From: Pseudomonas fluorescens
Lineage (GTDB): Bacteria; Pseudomonadota; Gammaproteobacteria; Pseudomonadales; Pseudomonadaceae
Assembly (NCBI RefSeq): GCF_018614655.1
Contig: NZ_JAGGOG010000019.1
Span: 1-64,000, forward strand
Reading direction: 5' to 3'
DNA length: 64,000 nt
The notes under the pieces are model-generated. The model ran no database searches and was not told the DNA's origin. It worked only from the letters and a program-made list of their open reading frames with translations. Below, piece by piece: positions 35,540-44,866 of this stretch; the stretch's first letter is position 1; each line of letters begins with the position of its first letter. A program made the position numbers and the translations under genes.

Positions 35540-36406
35540 ATGCTGCGTCGGTTAAAACTACTGGTGGTCCTGCTGACCCTGAGCCTCGTGCTTGCCGGCT
35601 GCAATCGGGTGGGCCTGGCCTATCGTAACCTCGACGTGATCATCCCCTGGACCCTCAACGACTACCTGGATATGAACGCCGGGCAAAAGAGCTGGTTCAA
35701 CGACACCCTCAAGGAACACCTGGCCTGGCATTGCACCACCCAACTGCCGGGCTACCTGGATTGGCTGGACCGTCTGCAACAGATGGTCGACAACAACCAG
35801 GTCACCGACGCCGCCCTGCAAATCCGCACCGAAGAGGCCAAGCAGGCGATTGCCGAAGTGGCCCGGCAAATTACCCCGTCGGCGACCGAACTGTTGCGTG
35901 GGCTGGACGATCAGCAGGTCAACGACATGAAACAGGCGTTGGCGAAGGATCTGCGCAAACGCCAGAACGAATACCTCAAGCCACCACTGGAACAACAGAT
36001 CAAGGAACGCGGCGAGCGCATGATCAAGCGCCTGGACAGCTGGCTCGGGCCGCTTAGCCCCAGCCAGCAGAATCGAGTGATAGCCTGGTCGATTACCCTG
36101 GGTGACCAGAACCAGCAGTGGATCGGTAATCGCGCCCATTGGCAGGCGCAGTTCATCGCAACGGTGGAACAACGCCAGAGCAGCGACTTCCCGCAGAAAA
36201 TACAGCAACTACTGGCGGACCGTGAACGCCTGTGGACGGCCGACTATCGTCAGGCTTATGCCCAGACGGAACAGCAGGCCCGCAGTCTGATCGTTGACCT
36301 GATGGCCGAAAGCACCGTGCAGCAACGGCAGAAGTTGGTACAAAAGATCGACAAGGTACGCAGTGATTTCAAGGCGCTCAAATGTTTGCAAAGCGCCTCA
36401 CTTTAG
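35540..36406 (+). CDS. DUF6279 family lipoprotein
   Basis: A 288-aa lipoprotein (VLAGC, Cys21) rich in helices, with a conserved start NRVGLAYRNLDVIIPWTLNDYLDM and WFNDTLKEHLAWH. The start is placed at 35540, where the signal sequence begins. Function unknown; likely located at the outer membrane. Confidence 0.78.
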   Translation: MLRRLKLLVVLLTLSLVLAGCNRVGLAYRNLDVIIPWTLNDYLDMNAGQKSWFNDTLKEHLAWHCTTQLPGYLDWLDRLQQMVDNNQVTDAALQIRTEEAKQAIAEVARQITPSATELLRGLDDQQVNDMKQALAKDLRKRQNEYLKPPLEQQIKERGERMIKRLDSWLGPLSPSQQNRVIAWSITLGDQNQQWIGNRAHWQAQFIATVEQRQSSDFPQKIQQLLADRERLWTADYRQAYAQTEQQARSLIVDLMAESTVQQRQKLVQKIDKVRSDFKALKCLQSASL

Positions 36407-36479
36407 ACCCAGCGCAATTCACTGCGATCCTCACCTTCCGCCCCGGTGTAATCAGCACCCGCTGTCCGAAAAGCCGGAT

Positions 36480-36872
36480 TCAGGCTATCTGCGCTTTGGA
36501 TGCCACTTCATCAAACGTCGCCGGATCCAGCGCATCCATCTGTTCATCCAGTACCTGGCGCGGGTGATCGTTGCCCGGAATACAGCTGTCGATCAGGCTC
36601 AGTAACTGAGAGCCACGGGCCGTCAGGATGAAGTTTTCGCCATTGCCGCCCTCATCCTCGGGACGCGACTCGATAAAGCCACGGTCCAGCAGCAGCTTTT
36701 CGTATTCGGTGGCGGTGTTTTTCAGTTCATCGAGATTGACGGTAGGCTCGCCTGCCGTAGCCTTTTGCGCGGCGTGCTGTTCGGCATATTTGCGCGGAGC
36801 AAAGCTGTTACCTGCACCGTTTTGCACTTCATGGAGCAAGCGTTCGAGTAAATCCCAATTGTAAATCCTCAT
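36480..36872 (-). CDS. DUF2513-like small regulator
   Basis: A 130-aa protein starting MRIYNWDLLERLLHEVQ, with a winged-helix-like segment (ATEYEKLLLDRGFIESRP... FILTARGSQLLSLID) of the type in DUF2513 proteins. GGAG precedes the ATG at 36872 by about eight bases. Start chosen by that ribosome-binding site; the longer open frame extends through the divergent gene region and is not credible. No partner or target is visible. Confidence 0.65.
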   Translation of the reverse strand: MRIYNWDLLERLLHEVQNGAGNSFAPRKYAEQHAAQKATAGEPTVNLDELKNTATEYEKLLLDRGFIESRPEDEGGNGENFILTARGSQLLSLIDSCIPGNDHPRQVLDEQMDALDPATFDEVASKAQIA

Positions 36873-37028
36873 CGTGATTTCTCCTTCAGGCACACGGAGT
36901 GGATGCCCTTCACAGCTTGTGACAGACGCTGCCGGCTGCCGTTCAGCCAGTCGGACAGGCGTCATTACGCTGAACTTTTGCGCTGCCCTCCCCCTCAACT
37001 GAACATCACCGCCATGGAGTTCAGAACG

Positions 37029-37304
37029 ATGAAAACCCTGCTGAATATGGTCGTTGCCGCCACGCTGCTGGCTGCTCTGCCCGCCTGGGCATGCACTCCG
37101 GAAGAAGCCACCGCCAAGCGCGAGCAACTGGCCAAGGAAGTGAGCAAACTCACTGAACAGAACCCGACCAAAGCCAAGGAGATAAACGAAGAGCTGCAGC
37201 ACATGGACTTGGACACTGCCAGCGCCGACCTGCCGGACAAGTGCCAACTGATCGACAAACGGCTCCAGGAACTGGGCGAGGCCGCTGCCAAAGCCAAAAA
37301 CTGA
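37029..37304 (+). CDS. Small periplasmic protein, 91 aa
   Basis: A 91-aa protein with a signal peptide cleaved near AWA-C (residue 20) and a helical, Lys/Glu-rich body. Two Cys (positions about 21 and 71) could pair. Unknown function. It is divergent from the DUF2513-like gene and followed by a terminator shared with the helicase gene. Confidence 0.68.
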   Translation: MKTLLNMVVAATLLAALPAWACTPEEATAKREQLAKEVSKLTEQNPTKAKEINEELQHMDLDTASADLPDKCQLIDKRLQELGEAAAKAKN

Positions 37305-37307
37305 GGG

Positions 37308-37342
37308 CGAAAAAAAACCGGACAGCGTCCGGTTTTTTTATG
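37308..37342. terminator. Bidirectional terminator
   Basis: AAAAAAAACCGGACAGCGTCCGGTTTTTTT: stem CCGGAC/GTCCGG with a short loop, A run before and T run after, between the convergent 91-aa gene and the DEAD-box helicase. Confidence 0.9.
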
Positions 37343-37351
37343 GATCAAGCC

Positions 37352-38698
37352 TTACTCGGCAGCAGGCGCTTCTGGCTTGCGGCGCTTGAGCGGGGCCATG
37401 CCGTCCTTGCTGACCAGCGACAGGTTGTCGGTCTTCGGTCGATTGGCGATCTTGCGCTTGGTCGGCGACTTGGCGCCGGTTTTCTTCTTGTCGCCCTTGG
37501 CGTCGACCTTTTTCTTCTTCACGCCAACAGCCTTGCCCGACGCCTTGACCTTTTTCGGTCCGCCGTAGGTGCCTTTGACTTCCTTGATCGTGCGGCGCTC
37601 GAAAGACTGCTTCAAGTAGCGCTCGATGCTCGACATCAAGTTCCAGTCACCGTGGCAGATCAGCGAAATGGCCAGGCCATCGTTGCCGGCGCGGCCGGTA
37701 CGACCGATACGGTGCACGTATTCGTCGCCGCTGCGAGGCATGTCGAAGTTGATCACCATATCCAGGCCATCCACGTCCAGGCCGCGAGCAGCGACGTCGG
37801 TGGCAACCAGGATCTTCACGCCGCCTTGCTTCAGGCGATCGATGGCCAGCTTACGGTCCTTCTGGTCTTTCTCACCGTGCAAGACAAACGCCTTGTACTC
37901 CTGAGCCACCAGGCGGCCGTAGATACGGTCGGCCATGGCCCGGGTGTTGGTGAAGACAATGGCCTTCTGGTAGGTCTCGTTGGCCAGCAACCAGTTGAGG
38001 ATCTGTTCTTTATGCACATTGTGGTCAGCAGTGATGATTTGCTGACGGGTAGTGGAGTTCAGGTCGCTGACGCTGTTGACCTGGAGATGCTCAGGGTTGT
38101 TCAGGACCTTGGCGACCATGTCGCGCAAGGTCGAGCCACCGGTGGTGGCCGAGAACAGCATGGTCTGCTGGCGATTGGTGCACTCTTGCACCAGGCGTTG
38201 CACGTCATCGGCAAAGCCCATGTCGAGCATGCGGTCAGCTTCGTCGAGGACCAGGACTTCAACTTCCTTGAGGTCCAGGTTGCCGGCGTTCAGTTGTTCG
38301 ATCATCCGACCCGGCGTGCCGATCAGAATGTCCGGCACCTTGCGCAACATGGCGGCCTGGACCTTGAAGTCTTCACCGCCGGTGATCAGGCCGGACTTGA
38401 TGAACGTGAACTGGGAGAAGCGTTCCACTTCCTTCAAGGTCTGCTGGGCCAGTTCGCGGGTCGGCAGCAGGATCAGGGTCTTGATGCTGACGCGGACTTT
38501 CGCCGGGCCAATCAGACGGTTGAGGATCGGCAGGACGAAAGCAGCGGTCTTGCCACTCCCGGTTTGAGCCGTCACCCGCAGGTCACGCCCTTCGAGCGCG
38601 AGCGGGATGGCCGCTGCTTGCACAGGCGTTGGCTCGACAAATTTAAGCTCGGCCACAGCTTTGAGCAGGCGTTCGTGCAGGGCGAATTGGGAAAACAC
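37352..38698 (-). CDS. DEAD-box ATP-dependent RNA helicase
   Basis: A 448-aa RNA helicase: Q motif (FVEPTPVQ), Walker A AQTGSGKT, DEAD in LVLDEADR, SAT in FSATTGG, and the second RecA domain to HRIGRTGRAG. A basic, Lys-rich tail of about 85 residues (VKASGKAVGVKKKKVD...) follows and should bind RNA. The start is GTG at 38698 with GAGGT about eight bases upstream; TTG at 38722 is the only earlier in-frame alternative. Confidence 0.92.
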   Translation of the reverse strand: MFSQFALHERLLKAVAELKFVEPTPVQAAAIPLALEGRDLRVTAQTGSGKTAAFVLPILNRLIGPAKVRVSIKTLILLPTRELAQQTLKEVERFSQFTFIKSGLITGGEDFKVQAAMLRKVPDILIGTPGRMIEQLNAGNLDLKEVEVLVLDEADRMLDMGFADDVQRLVQECTNRQQTMLFSATTGGSTLRDMVAKVLNNPEHLQVNSVSDLNSTTRQQIITADHNVHKEQILNWLLANETYQKAIVFTNTRAMADRIYGRLVAQEYKAFVLHGEKDQKDRKLAIDRLKQGGVKILVATDVAARGLDVDGLDMVINFDMPRSGDEYVHRIGRTGRAGNDGLAISLICHGDWNLMSSIERYLKQSFERRTIKEVKGTYGGPKKVKASGKAVGVKKKKVDAKGDKKKTGAKSPTKRKIANRPKTDNLSLVSKDGMAPLKRRKPEAPAAE

Positions 38699-38890
38699 GG
38701 GTGCTACCTCGAAGAAATACAAAAAAACAGCTGCATAGAGTAACGGTTTCGGGCGCTCAGGCCGAGTTTCTTTACGCGAACAACGCTAATCAGGCGCTTT
38801 TTTGTCAGGGGATTTGTCCGCAGCACTAACTTTGAAGCACTTCAATGCTCTAATCGCCCCGTCAGTCCTACAGAAGAATCGCTTTAGCCC

Positions 38891-40180
38891 ATGGATATCA
38901 AACAGCTCTGGCTCAACGTCCAAGACTTATGGGGTGCCCTCGATCAGCACCCACTGCTGCATTCAAGCCTCGCGCTGGTGGTGTTGCTGGTGGTGGCCCT
39001 GCTGCTCGGACGGGTGGCACGTTACCTCATCCTCCACGCCGTCAAACTGCTGGGTCGGCAACCGTCCCTGCACTGGCTCAATGACCTGCGGCACAACAAG
39101 GTCTTCCATCGTCTGGCGCAGATGACGCCGTCCCTGGTCATTCAGTTCGGCCTATACCTGGTGCCGGAGCTGAGCAAGACCAGTACCGTGTTCATCAGCA
39201 ACGTCGCCCTGGCATTCACCATTCTGTTCCAGGTCCTGGCCCTGAGCGCCCTGCTCAATGCCCTGCTGGATATCTACGCTCGCACGGAACACGCTCGCAC
39301 CCGCTCCATCAAGGGCTATGTGCAGTTGGCGAAAATGGTGCTGTTCGTGTTTGGCGCCATCATCATCGTCGCCACCCTGATTGACCGCTCGCCGCTGTTG
39401 CTGCTCTCAGGCTTGGGCGCCATGTCGGCCGTGATTCTGTTGGTCTACAAGGACACCCTGCTGTCATTCGTCGCCAGTGTGCAACTGACCAGCAACGACA
39501 TGCTGCGGGTCGGTGACTGGATCGAAATGCCTCAGGTCGGTGCCGACGGCGACGTGGTGGACATCACGTTGCACACGGTCAAGGTGCAAAACTTCGACAA
39601 GACCATCGTCTCTATCCCCACCTGGCGGCTAATGTCCGAGTCGTTCAAGAACTGGCGCGGCATGCAGGCCTCGGGTGGGCGGCGGATCAAGCGCAGCCTG
39701 TTTATCGACGCCAGTGGCATAAGGTTCCTGCGGGACGATGAAGAGGTGCGCATGACTCAGGTGCACCTGCTGACCGATTACATCGGCCGCAAGCAGGCGG
39801 AATTGAAAGCCTGGAACGAAGCCCAGGGCCACAGCGCGCAGTTGACCACCAACCGTCGACGGATGACCAACCTGGGCACCTTTCGTGCCTACGCATTGGC
39901 CTATTTGAAAAGCCATCCGGACATCCAGCCGAACATGACCTGCATGGTCCGCCAGATGCAGACCACCGCCCAAGGCGTGCCGCTGGAAATCTACTGCTTC
40001 ACGCGAACCACGGCGTGGGCCGATTACGAGCGGATCCAGGGCGATATCTTCGACTATTTGCTGGCGGTGCTGCCGGAGTTTGGCCTGAGCTTGTACCAAC
40101 AGCCCAGCGGCAATGACTTGCGGGCCAGCCTGTTTCCGGTGAAACAGAACGCCAGGGCCGTGGAAGCCCTGGAAAACTGA
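38891..40180 (+). CDS. Mechanosensitive channel, MscS/YbdG type
   Basis: A 429-aa inner-membrane protein with about five transmembrane segments followed by an MscS pore helix and beta domain (VASVQLTSNDMLRVGDWIEMP; VKVQNFDKTIVSIPTW). It should open under membrane tension and release ions. Longer soluble C-terminal region (about 250-429) typical of YbdG-like channels. Confidence 0.87.
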   Translation: MDIKQLWLNVQDLWGALDQHPLLHSSLALVVLLVVALLLGRVARYLILHAVKLLGRQPSLHWLNDLRHNKVFHRLAQMTPSLVIQFGLYLVPELSKTSTVFISNVALAFTILFQVLALSALLNALLDIYARTEHARTRSIKGYVQLAKMVLFVFGAIIIVATLIDRSPLLLLSGLGAMSAVILLVYKDTLLSFVASVQLTSNDMLRVGDWIEMPQVGADGDVVDITLHTVKVQNFDKTIVSIPTWRLMSESFKNWRGMQASGGRRIKRSLFIDASGIRFLRDDEEVRMTQVHLLTDYIGRKQAELKAWNEAQGHSAQLTTNRRRMTNLGTFRAYALAYLKSHPDIQPNMTCMVRQMQTTAQGVPLEIYCFTRTTAWADYERIQGDIFDYLLAVLPEFGLSLYQQPSGNDLRASLFPVKQNARAVEALEN

Positions 40181-40282
40181 TATCGATTGCTGCGAGGGGT
40201 GCTACGAGCGCTGGAACTGCGGATCGCCCGTCAGTTGGAACAGCAACTGAGCCCCCTCACTTTAGAACACCCGTAAGACTGA

Positions 40283-41158
40283 TCAGGCCGCCGACTTTAC
40301 GCCAGGCCCGGACTTTATACCCAACCGGCTGATCCACACCGCTCCCAGAATCACCATCCCACCAAGGAACAACCGCCCTAAAGGTTCATGCTGATTCCAG
40401 ATCAACAGGTTAAGCAGCAAGCCCACCGGCACATGCAGGTTGTTCATCACCGCCAGGGTGCCGCCGTTGACCAGGCAAGCGCCTTTGTTCCACCAGTACA
40501 ACCCCAAGGCTGTGCTGACCAGGCCGAGGAACACCAGCACACCCCATTGCAACGGCGCTTCAGGCAAGAAGTTGGCCTTGCCGAACAGCAGGAACGCCGG
40601 TAATGCCACCGCCAACGCCCCCAGGTAGAAGTAACCAAAACGCCGATAGTGCGGCAGATCGCTGGGGTGACGGGCCACCAGGTGCTTGTACATCACCTGC
40701 CCGGCGGCATAGGTGAAGTTGGCCAATTGCAGCAGCAGGAAGCCCATGAAGAAGTTCGGCGTGATCTGGTCGAAGCGAATCACTGCCGCTCCCGCCACCG
40801 CCACCAAGGCCGCAATCAGCGCCCAAGGGTTAAAGCGCCGATTCAAGGCGTCTTCGATCAGGGTCACATGCAGTGGGGTCAGGATGGTGAACAGCAACAC
40901 TTCCGGCACCGTCAGCACGCGAAAGCTCAAGTACAGGCAGACATACGTCACGCCAAACTGCAGGGCGCCGATCAATAACATACCGCGCATGAACGCGGGC
41001 TCCACGGAGCGCCAGCGGGTCAACGGGATAAATACCAGGCCGGCCAGCAGCACGCGCACCAATACCGCGAAGTAACTGTCGACGTGACCCGCCAGATACT
41101 CGCCGATCAAGCTGAAGGAAAATGCCTGGATCAGGGTGACAATCAGTAGGTAGCCCAT
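40283..41158 (-). CDS. EamA (DMT) family transporter
   Basis: A 291-aa protein with ten hydrophobic segments in two EamA repeats (first ends about residue 135; second LVFLGLVSTALGLYWWNKG and the conserved FLGGMVILGAVW). It exports or imports amino acids or amines in known members; the substrate here is not identifiable. Confidence 0.85.
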   Translation of the reverse strand: MGYLLIVTLIQAFSFSLIGEYLAGHVDSYFAVLVRVLLAGLVFIPLTRWRSVEPAFMRGMLLIGALQFGVTYVCLYLSFRVLTVPEVLLFTILTPLHVTLIEDALNRRFNPWALIAALVAVAGAAVIRFDQITPNFFMGFLLLQLANFTYAAGQVMYKHLVARHPSDLPHYRRFGYFYLGALAVALPAFLLFGKANFLPEAPLQWGVLVFLGLVSTALGLYWWNKGACLVNGGTLAVMNNLHVPVGLLLNLLIWNQHEPLGRLFLGGMVILGAVWISRLGIKSGPGVKSAA

Positions 41159-41218
41159 GTTCGCCTCATATCGAATGGGCGGGACCTTAGCGGTTTTCGA
41201 ACACTTGCGAAACTCAAG

Positions 41219-41257
41219 GCAAAAAAAACCCGATCTCGCTAAAGCGTCAATCGGGCA
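41219..41257 (-). terminator. Terminator after azoR
   Basis: On the minus strand CCCGAT...ATCGGG with an inner CGCT/AGCG pairing, followed by TTTTTTTT. It is placed about 100 bases after the azoreductase stop. Confidence 0.75.
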
Positions 41258-41359
41258 GGAGCACTCAGGAGCAACAAGTGCAAAGGGAGGTTCGATACGC
41301 GTACTTGAAGGGTTGCGTGGCCATATATAAACAGCGGGCGATTATCTGGAGATTAACAA

Positions 41360-41959
41360 TCAGGCCACCTGGGCCAGCAGTGCCTTGGCCTGGTTCAGGC
41401 CCTTCTCCTGGAAGTCACCACCCATGTTCACTCCTTCGGCATGAATGAAGGTGACATCGTGGATGCCGACAAAGCCCATGACCTGGCGCAGGTAAGGTTC
41501 CTGATGGTCACTGACGCCGCCGGCATGAATGCCACCGCGTGCGGTCAGGACAAAGGCGCGCTTGCCATTGAGCAGACCCTGGGGACCGGTGGCGGTGTAC
41601 TTAAAGGTCACACCCGCCCGCAGCACATGGTCGAGCCAGGCCTTGAGCGTGCTGGGAATAGCGAAGTTGTACATCGGCGCGGCCATCACCAGCACGTCGG
41701 CCGCCAGCAGCTCATCGGTCAATTCATTGGAGCGGTCCAGTGAGGCCTGTTCAATATCGTTGCGTTGTTCGGCCGGCTTCATCCAGCCACCCAGCAGGTT
41801 AGCGTCCAGATGCGGCACCGGGTTGATGGCCAGGTCACGCACAGTGATCTGATCGGCTGGATGGGCGACCTGCCACTGGCTGATGAACTGTTGGGTCAGT
41901 TGACGGGAGATTGAATCCTGCTGACGGGCGCTGCTTTCAATAATCAGAACACGGGACAT
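41360..41959 (-). CDS. azoR: FMN-dependent NADH azoreductase
   Basis: A 199-aa flavodoxin-fold quinone/azo reductase. Signature parts: VLIIESSARQQDSISRQL phosphate loop at the start, MAAPMYNFAIPSTLKAWLDHV, and TARGGIHAGG. It reduces azo compounds and quinones with NADH. It may be controlled by the palindrome at 42058-42073 (TATAAA/TTTATA) just upstream; no regulator gene is adjacent apart from the LysR at 42475. Confidence 0.9.
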   Translation of the reverse strand: MSRVLIIESSARQQDSISRQLTQQFISQWQVAHPADQITVRDLAINPVPHLDANLLGGWMKPAEQRNDIEQASLDRSNELTDELLAADVLVMAAPMYNFAIPSTLKAWLDHVLRAGVTFKYTATGPQGLLNGKRAFVLTARGGIHAGGVSDHQEPYLRQVMGFVGIHDVTFIHAEGVNMGGDFQEKGLNQAKALLAQVA

Positions 41960-42110
41960 GGCTATGTAGGCTCCATCGGTAAATGCTGTAAGTCGATGGA
42001 GTGAAGGTTAAACAGAGCCCATTCGATAAAAAAGCGTAAAAAACTGCTATAACCCATCTATAAATTTGTTTATAAGCGGAGTATTGCTGTCGGCGTGCTC
42101 CGCTTATGCG

Positions 42111-42425
42111 TTATTTCGGTGCGCAGGTCAGGGCGATGCGCATCTTGATAATGTCGCGGGTGAACTTGGCCGTGGTGTTGGTGCTCTTCCCCGCCGGAAC
42201 CGTGACCTGGCGAGTGCGAGGGGATTCCGGGCCGTTGGTGAAGACTACCTTGCACACCGCGTCGTTAGTGCCGTAGTTGTTTAGCTGGATCGAACTGATA
42301 TCGCTGTCAACATCAGATGCCATGTAATCGACACTGACGCCATCGGTCTTTTTTGTCACGTCGATGGGATAGGCAAATGCACTCAGCGGCAGCAGCGTCA
42401 GCAGTACACAACAGAATTTTCTCAT
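42111..42425 (-). CDS. Small periplasmic protein, 104 aa
   Basis: A 104-aa protein with a signal peptide (MRKFCCVLLTLLPLSAFAYP, cleavage about residue 18) and a beta-rich body with two Cys (VCKVVF and ALTCAPK) that could pair. The start is at 42425; 16 upstream in-frame codons do not look like signal sequence. It is divergent from the LysR gene at 42475. Function unknown. Confidence 0.68.
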   Translation of the reverse strand: MRKFCCVLLTLLPLSAFAYPIDVTKKTDGVSVDYMASDVDSDISSIQLNNYGTNDAVCKVVFTNGPESPRTRQVTVPAGKSTNTTAKFTRDIIKMRIALTCAPK

Positions 42426-42474
42426 TCGGCAGTCTCCAGTAAGGACTGTCAGCTTAGGACAAGAGGAGCTCATC

Positions 42475-43398
42475 TTGAAAGCGCCCCGCGTTACCCTTGA
42501 TCAATGGCGCACGCTGCAGGCCGTAGTCGACCATGGTGGTTTTGCCCAGGCGGCCGAAGTGCTGCACCGTTCACAATCCTCGGTGAGTTACACCGTGGCC
42601 CGCATGCAGGACCAATTGGGCGTGCCATTGCTGCGCATCGACGGGCGCAAGGCCGTGCTGACCGAAGCCGGCGAAGTGCTGCTGCGTCGCTCCCGGCAAC
42701 TGGTGAAAAATGCCAGCCAGTTGGAAGACCTGGCTCACCACATGGAACAGGGTTGGGAAGCCGAAGTGCGCCTGGTGGTCGACGCCGCCTACCCCAGCGC
42801 CCGACTGGTGCGCGCCCTGACCGCCTTTATGCCGCAAAGCCGTGGTTGCCGCGTACGCCTGCGCGAAGAAGTGCTGTCCGGCGTCGAGGAGCTGCTGCTA
42901 GACGGCATGGCCGACCTGGCCATCAGCAGCTTCATCATTCCTGGCTACCTGGGCACCGAAATGAGCGACGTGGAATTTATCGCCGTAGCCCATCCAGAGC
43001 ACTCATTGCATCGACTGAACCGCGAATTGAGTTTCCACGACCTGGAAAGCCAGATGCAGGTGGTGATCCGCGATTCCGGCCGCCAGCAGCCGCGAGACGT
43101 CGGCTGGCTTGGCGCCGAACAGCGCTGGACCGTCGGCAGCCTGCCCACCGCCGCCACCTTCGTCAGCAGCGGCCTGGGCTTTGCCTGGCTGCCCAGGCAC
43201 ATGATCGAACGTGAACTCAAGGAAGGCCTGCTCAAGCAGCTCCCCTTGGAGAAAGGCGCCAGCCGCAACCCGGCGTTTTACCTGTATTCAAACAAGGACA
43301 AACCCTTGGGCCCCGCCACGCAGATTCTCGTCGAGCTGCTACGTACCTTTGACACCGCACCGCTGGACGCACCTTTTGCCGCACCGCAGCAAGCCTGA
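42475..43398 (+). CDS. LysR-family regulator
   Basis: A 307-aa LTTR: HTH at about 8-65 (LQAVVDHGGFAQAAEVLHRSQSSVSYT) and effector domain. The start is TTG at 42475 behind AGAGGAG; no ATG suits the N-terminus. The same-strand alpha/beta hydrolase starts 15 bases after the stop and is probably cotranscribed, so self-operon or divergent-gene control (42111-42425) are both possible. Confidence 0.85.
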   Translation: MKAPRVTLDQWRTLQAVVDHGGFAQAAEVLHRSQSSVSYTVARMQDQLGVPLLRIDGRKAVLTEAGEVLLRRSRQLVKNASQLEDLAHHMEQGWEAEVRLVVDAAYPSARLVRALTAFMPQSRGCRVRLREEVLSGVEELLLDGMADLAISSFIIPGYLGTEMSDVEFIAVAHPEHSLHRLNRELSFHDLESQMQVVIRDSGRQQPRDVGWLGAEQRWTVGSLPTAATFVSSGLGFAWLPRHMIERELKEGLLKQLPLEKGASRNPAFYLYSNKDKPLGPATQILVELLRTFDTAPLDAPFAAPQQA

Positions 43399-43412
43399 AC
43401 AGGAGTTCATCA

Positions 43413-44216
43413 ATGGCCTATTTCGAACATGAAGGTTGCACCCTGCATTACGAGGAATATGGCCACGGCACACCGCTGATCCTGATCCACGGCCTGGGCT
43501 CCAGTTGCCTGGATTGGGAGTTGCAGGTGCCGGTGTTGGCACAACATTACCGGTTGGTCGTCGTGGACACACGCGGTCACGGCCGCTCCGACAAACCCCG
43601 GGAGCGCTACAGCATCCCGGGGTTTACCGCCGACCTTGTAGCGCTGATCGAGCATTTGCATCTGCCCTCTGCCCACGTGGTGGGCCTGTCCATGGGCGGC
43701 ATGATCGCCTTTCAATTGGCCGTGGATGAACCCCAGTTAGTCAAGAGCCTGTGCGTCGTCAACAGCGCGCCTCAGGTCAAGGTCCGCACCGCCAGCGATT
43801 ATTGGCAGTGGGCCAAACGCTGGAGCCTGGCGCGAGTCCTGAGCTTGAACACCATCGGCAAAGCCTTGGGCACGATGCTTTTTCCCAAACCTGAGCAGGC
43901 CGAACTGCGGCGCAAGATGACCGAACGCTGGGCAAAAAACGACAAACGTGCTTACCTCGCCAGCTTCGATGCGATTGTTGGTTGGGGTGTACAGGAACGA
44001 CTTTCCAGGATCACCTGTCCAACCCTGGTCGTCAGCGCCGACCACGACTACACCCCGGTGGCGCAGAAAGAAATCTATGTAAAACTGCTGCCTGATGCAC
44101 GGCTGGTGGTGATCAACGATTCCCGCCATGCCACGCCCTTGGATCAACCCGAGGTCTTCAATACCACCTTGCTCGATTTTCTGAATACCGTCGAAACCAC
44201 TACCCAGGATCACTGA
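43413..44216 (+). CDS. Alpha/beta hydrolase
   Basis: A 267-aa hydrolase of the alpha/beta fold: oxyanion HGLGSSCLDW, nucleophile elbow GLSMGGM (Ser in SMGG), acid in SADHDYTP and His in DSRHATPLD. GAG ribosome-binding site precedes the ATG. Substrate unknown; BioH/PcaD-like enzymes are in the same superfamily. Confidence 0.85.
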   Translation: MAYFEHEGCTLHYEEYGHGTPLILIHGLGSSCLDWELQVPVLAQHYRLVVVDTRGHGRSDKPRERYSIPGFTADLVALIEHLHLPSAHVVGLSMGGMIAFQLAVDEPQLVKSLCVVNSAPQVKVRTASDYWQWAKRWSLARVLSLNTIGKALGTMLFPKPEQAELRRKMTERWAKNDKRAYLASFDAIVGWGVQERLSRITCPTLVVSADHDYTPVAQKEIYVKLLPDARLVVINDSRHATPLDQPEVFNTTLLDFLNTVETTTQDH

Positions 44217-44219
44217 CCC

Positions 44220-44783
44220 ATGCTGAAAAAAATCGCATTCTTTGCAGGCTCCGTTCTGTTTGCTGCCAACCTGATGGCCGCTGAACCTGCCAAGGCGCCC
44301 CACGTATTGATCACCACCACCAATGGCGAGATCGAAATCGAACTGGACCCGGTCAAGGCTCCGATCAGCACCAAGAACTTCCTGGCCTATGTCGACAAGG
44401 GTTTCTACACCAACACCATTTTCCACCGTGTGATCCCGGGCTTTATGGTCCAGGGTGGCGGGTTCACTGCGCAGATGTCGCAAAAACCCACCGAAGCACC
44501 GATCAAGAACGAAGCCAGCAACGGCCTGCATAATGTACGTGGCACCTTGTCCATGGCCCGTACCAACGACCCGAACTCGGCCACCAGCCAATTCTTCATC
44601 AACGTCGCGGACAATGCGTTCCTTGATCCAGGCCGCGATGCCGGCTACGCAGTCTTCGCCAAAGTCGTCAAAGGCATGGACGTGGTCGACGTCATCGTCA
44701 ACTCGCAAACCACCACCAAACAGGGCATGCAAAACGTGCCAATCGATCCTGTCCTGATCAAGTCGGCCAAACGCATCGACTGA
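44220..44783 (+). CDS. ppiA: Periplasmic peptidyl-prolyl cis-trans isomerase A
   Basis: A 187-aa cyclophilin with signal peptide (cleavage near MAA-E, about residue 21) and catalytic region FHRVIPGFMVQGGGF, plus SQFFINVADN. It starts three bases after the hydrolase stop, so the two genes are coupled. Folding helper of the periplasm. Confidence 0.94.
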   Translation: MLKKIAFFAGSVLFAANLMAAEPAKAPHVLITTTNGEIEIELDPVKAPISTKNFLAYVDKGFYTNTIFHRVIPGFMVQGGGFTAQMSQKPTEAPIKNEASNGLHNVRGTLSMARTNDPNSATSQFFINVADNAFLDPGRDAGYAVFAKVVKGMDVVDVIVNSQTTTKQGMQNVPIDPVLIKSAKRID

Positions 44784-44866
44784 GGTCTACAGGGAGTTTC
44801 GCGCGGTACCCACAAGGCACCGCGCGTATTTGAACAGGAGAGCCCGCCCGGCGGGCGTCAGACCTA